In this document: positions 5,318-6,636 of the stretch, in pieces
Position numbering within the stretch: the first letter of the stretch is position 1
Layout: every line of letters starts with the position of its first letter
Made by a program: the position numbers and the translations under genes
Assembly (NCBI GenBank): GCA_002314555.1
Contig: DCGF01000015.1
Location: forward strand, 1-6,636
DNA: 6,636 nucleotides
Direction of reading: 5' to 3'
Source: Ruminococcaceae bacterium UBA1785
GTDB lineage: Bacteria > Bacillota > Clostridia > Oscillospirales > Acutalibacteraceae
Notes under the pieces: generated by a model
Databases searched by the model: none
What the model saw: only the letters and a program-made list of their open reading frames with translations
What the model was told of the DNA's origin: nothing

Positions 5318-5962
5318 TTAATCACTTATAAAGATCTGCACCCAGTAGGTAATGCCGTCCACAGTCTTTGATGCAAAACCAAATTTAGTGTAGTCGTATT
5401 GCTCGGACAAAATATTATTTCTATGACCCGGTGAATTCATCCAGTCACTCATCACATCGGCGACAGAAGTCTGACCTTTTGCTACATTTTCACCCCAGTT
5501 TTTAAATGCGACTCCATTATCAGTTAAAACTGTGTTAAAAGTTCTGCCGTCAGGCCTCACATGTGAGAAAGTCTCCACTATTTCCTCAGCTCTTATCCTG
5601 GCACATTCGTTTAGATAATCACACATAACTACGTTATTTTTAGAGACTTTGGCCCTCTCCAAATTAACAGCTTCAAGCATGGAATTTTCCAAAGAACTAA
5701 AGCTCGAAGGGGGTTCTGTAAAGTTTTCTTCCTTTACAGTGTCGACAAAAGTCGTACTTTCTATAGATAAAGCAGTGGTTGTCTCCTCTTCTGTGGTAGA
5801 TTCTAAATCTTCTATTAACGACGTAGTTACGTTACTTTTAGTGGTTTCTTTAGTGCTCAAAACAGATTCGCTTGCAGTGTCAGCTTTAAGTGGTTTAGCT
5901 GATACCGCAAGCGAAATAATTATCATTATTAAAGCAAATGTAAAACTAAGTTTGCCACTCAT
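5318..5962 (-). CDS. Secreted CAP/SCP-domain protein with Thr/Ser/Glu-rich linker
   Basis: This 214-aa protein starts with a signal peptide: MSGK, a hydrophobic core (5-20) and possible cleavage after AVSA (22) or LKA (27), so it should be exported by the Sec route. Residues 28-90 form a low-complexity linker rich in Thr, Ser and Glu. Residues about 91-214 are a CAP (SCP/PR-1, YkwD-like) domain: LEAVNLERAK (96-105), SHVRPDGR (133-140), WGENVAKG (156-163), DWMNSPGHRNNIL (173-185), FGFA (194-197) and TYWVQIF (205-211). The putative CAP site residues His134, Glu158 and His180 are kept, with Glu126 or Glu127 as a possible fourth. Two cysteines (114 and 120) lie within the domain. There is no sortase motif or lipobox. 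The function of bacterial CAP proteins is poorly known. The ATG follows GGAAGGAAG, and the promoter carries an inverted repeat. No convincing terminator follows the stop. Confidence 0.92.
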   Translation of the reverse strand: MSGKLSFTFALIMIIISLAVSAKPLKADTASESVLSTKETTKSNVTTSLIEDLESTTEEETTTALSIESTTFVDTVKEENFTEPPSSFSSLENSMLEAVNLERAKVSKNNVVMCDYLNECARIRAEEIVETFSHVRPDGRTFNTVLTDNGVAFKNWGENVAKGQTSVADVMSDWMNSPGHRNNILSEQYDYTKFGFASKTVDGITYWVQIFISD

Positions 5963-5974
5963 GCTTCCACTTCC

Positions 5975-6009
5975 TTCCGTTCGTAACCCGAATTATATCA
6001 CGAACGGAA
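5975..6009. promoter_or_regulatory. Perfect 10-bp inverted repeat over the CAP-gene promoter, candidate operator
   Basis: The plus strand has TTCCGTTCGT at 5975-5984 and its exact reverse complement ACGAACGGAA at 6000-6009, with a 15-base spacer that contains the -10 box. The arm centres are 25 bases apart. Because transcription would start near 5985, the mRNA contains one arm only, so this is better explained as a DNA binding site for a dimeric regulator than as an RNA hairpin. The regulator is unknown. Confidence 0.6.
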
Positions 6010-6019
6010 AAAATGTCAG
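5992..6019 (-). promoter_or_regulatory. Promoter of the CAP-domain gene
   Basis: The minus strand has CTGACA (6014-6019, five of six -35 consensus bases) followed after 16 bases by a perfect TATAAT (5992-5997), preceded by TGA as in an extended -10. This is a strong housekeeping-type promoter. It lies in the 80-base gap between the DUF805 gene stop and the CAP ATG, so the CAP gene need not rely on read-through. Confidence 0.75.
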
Positions 6020-6042
6020 CACGAAAAATGGGACTTATAAAA

Positions 6043-6636
6043 TTATTCTGGTTTTTTAGTGCCACATGAGCCGCAGAAATTGCCTTCATTCTCTGCGCCA
6101 CAATTTTGACACTTCCAAGTAATTACATCTTGGAGTTCTTCTGGAGCTACATCAACAACAGGAGCAGCTGGAGTTGGATCAGCTTTTGGTGCCTCATAGT
6201 TCTTTGTGGTCTCTGTCTTTGGGGCACTGTCATTTCTACTTGAATCATTAGTTCCAAAGTTAATCACTGGAGTATCAGTTGTAGGTAAGCATAAGAAAAC
6301 TATAAGAGCAATACCACCAACTGATGGGATTGCTGAAACGAAAATAGCCCACCAAGGGAAACCTGCGTCTCTAAGTCTTCTAACTTCTGCTGCGATAGTA
6401 GCTATTGTTATGAATATCACTGCAGGTAAATAAAGAATCCAAGCAATAACAGCAAGTATCCAAAGAGTAATTACATCATCATAACCTATTGCAAAGCCAG
6501 CAAGGATGAAAGGAATAATTCCCACTATAAGCGTAAGTATAGATATTCCAAGGTATCCCCACCAAAAATCAGAACGGGAGGTCTTACCTTCAAAATCCTT
6601 CCAGTTATCTAAAATCTTTTTTGTACTGTCAAACAT
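6043..6636 (-). CDS. DUF805 membrane protein with C-terminal zinc ribbon
   Basis: This 197-aa protein has a DUF805 membrane domain (about 10-118) with the family signatures GKTSRSDFWW (17-26) and RRLRDAG (86-92). It has about three hydrophobic segments: residues 25-50, 56-83 and 95-117. A linker rich in Pro, Ala, Thr and charged residues follows (about 120-170). The C-terminus holds a zinc-ribbon motif, CQNC at 176-179 and CGSC at 188-191 (CxxC-8-CxxC), presumably cytoplasmic. The function of DUF805 proteins is not established; small integral membrane proteins with added zinc ribbons are common in Firmicutes. The ATG coincides with the last three bases of the window, and its beginning MFDSTKKILDNW fits the usual DUF805 start, so it is probably complete, though its ribosome binding site and promoter are out of view. 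No GC-rich terminator follows the stop. Confidence 0.86.
   Translation of the reverse strand: MFDSTKKILDNWKDFEGKTSRSDFWWGYLGISILTLIVGIIPFILAGFAIGYDDVITLWILAVIAWILYLPAVIFITIATIAAEVRRLRDAGFPWWAIFVSAIPSVGGIALIVFLCLPTTDTPVINFGTNDSSRNDSAPKTETTKNYEAPKADPTPAAPVVDVAPEELQDVITWKCQNCGAENEGNFCGSCGTKKPE

Noticed and set aside
6020..6042. Terminator after the DUF805 gene
   Set aside because: I looked for a GC-rich stem followed by T residues and found none. The transcript may continue into the CAP gene or end by another means.
5649..6059. 136-codon open frame on the plus strand
   Set aside because: It is antisense to the CAP gene and its promoter. Its Val/Ser-rich product is the complement of the Thr/Ser/Glu linker, and no domain is recognisable.

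Overview
This window looks like a chromosomal segment of a low-GC, anaerobic Gram-positive bacterium, most likely a Clostridia member of Lachnospiraceae type. The grounds are the linked core genes rplS, signal peptidase I and rbgA/ylqF, the strong AGGAGG-type ribosome binding sites, TATAAT-type promoters, and a 2-hydroxyacyl-CoA dehydratase, an oxygen-sensitive enzyme of amino-acid-fermenting anaerobes. The genus cannot be fixed from sequence reading alone. Every gene I can support is on the minus strand, so the window is transcribed from high to low coordinates.

Layout in transcription order. (1) 6636-6043: a DUF805 membrane protein with a C-terminal zinc ribbon. (2) 5962-5318: a secreted CAP/SCP-domain protein with a Thr/Ser/Glu-rich linker; its promoter sits inside a perfect 10-bp inverted repeat. 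(3) 5168-4827: ribosomal protein L19, with its own promoter, a leader of about 90 nt and a strong terminator. (4) About 4668-1642: a self-contained transcription unit with a promoter, a HgdB-like subunit (395 aa), a HgdA-like subunit (516 aa), a 52-aa membrane miniprotein and a strong terminator. (5) From about 1631 down: a second unit with a near-consensus promoter, two tandem type I signal peptidases, and the first 150 codons of the ribosome-assembly GTPase RbgA, which runs off the window.

The common Firmicutes arrangement is rplS followed closely by lepB and ylqF (rbgA). Here the dehydratase unit lies between rplS and the signal peptidase genes, bounded by a terminator on each side, so it looks like a metabolic cassette lodged in a housekeeping neighbourhood. 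The ATP-dependent activator that these dehydratases need and the CoA-transferase that usually accompanies them are both absent here, so the substrate is unknown and the activator must be encoded elsewhere. The best candidate for something undescribed is this dehydratase pair together with its co-transcribed 52-aa membrane protein.

Three gene junctions use the same one-base stop/start overlap (TAATG), which suggests translational coupling within both lower operons. The two signal peptidases differ sharply in base composition (about 55% versus 33% GC in the segments I counted), so they are not a recent duplication. No tRNA, rRNA, CRISPR array, insertion sequence or integrase is visible. No stretch longer than 300 bases lacks a gene; the longest gap is 4596-4826.
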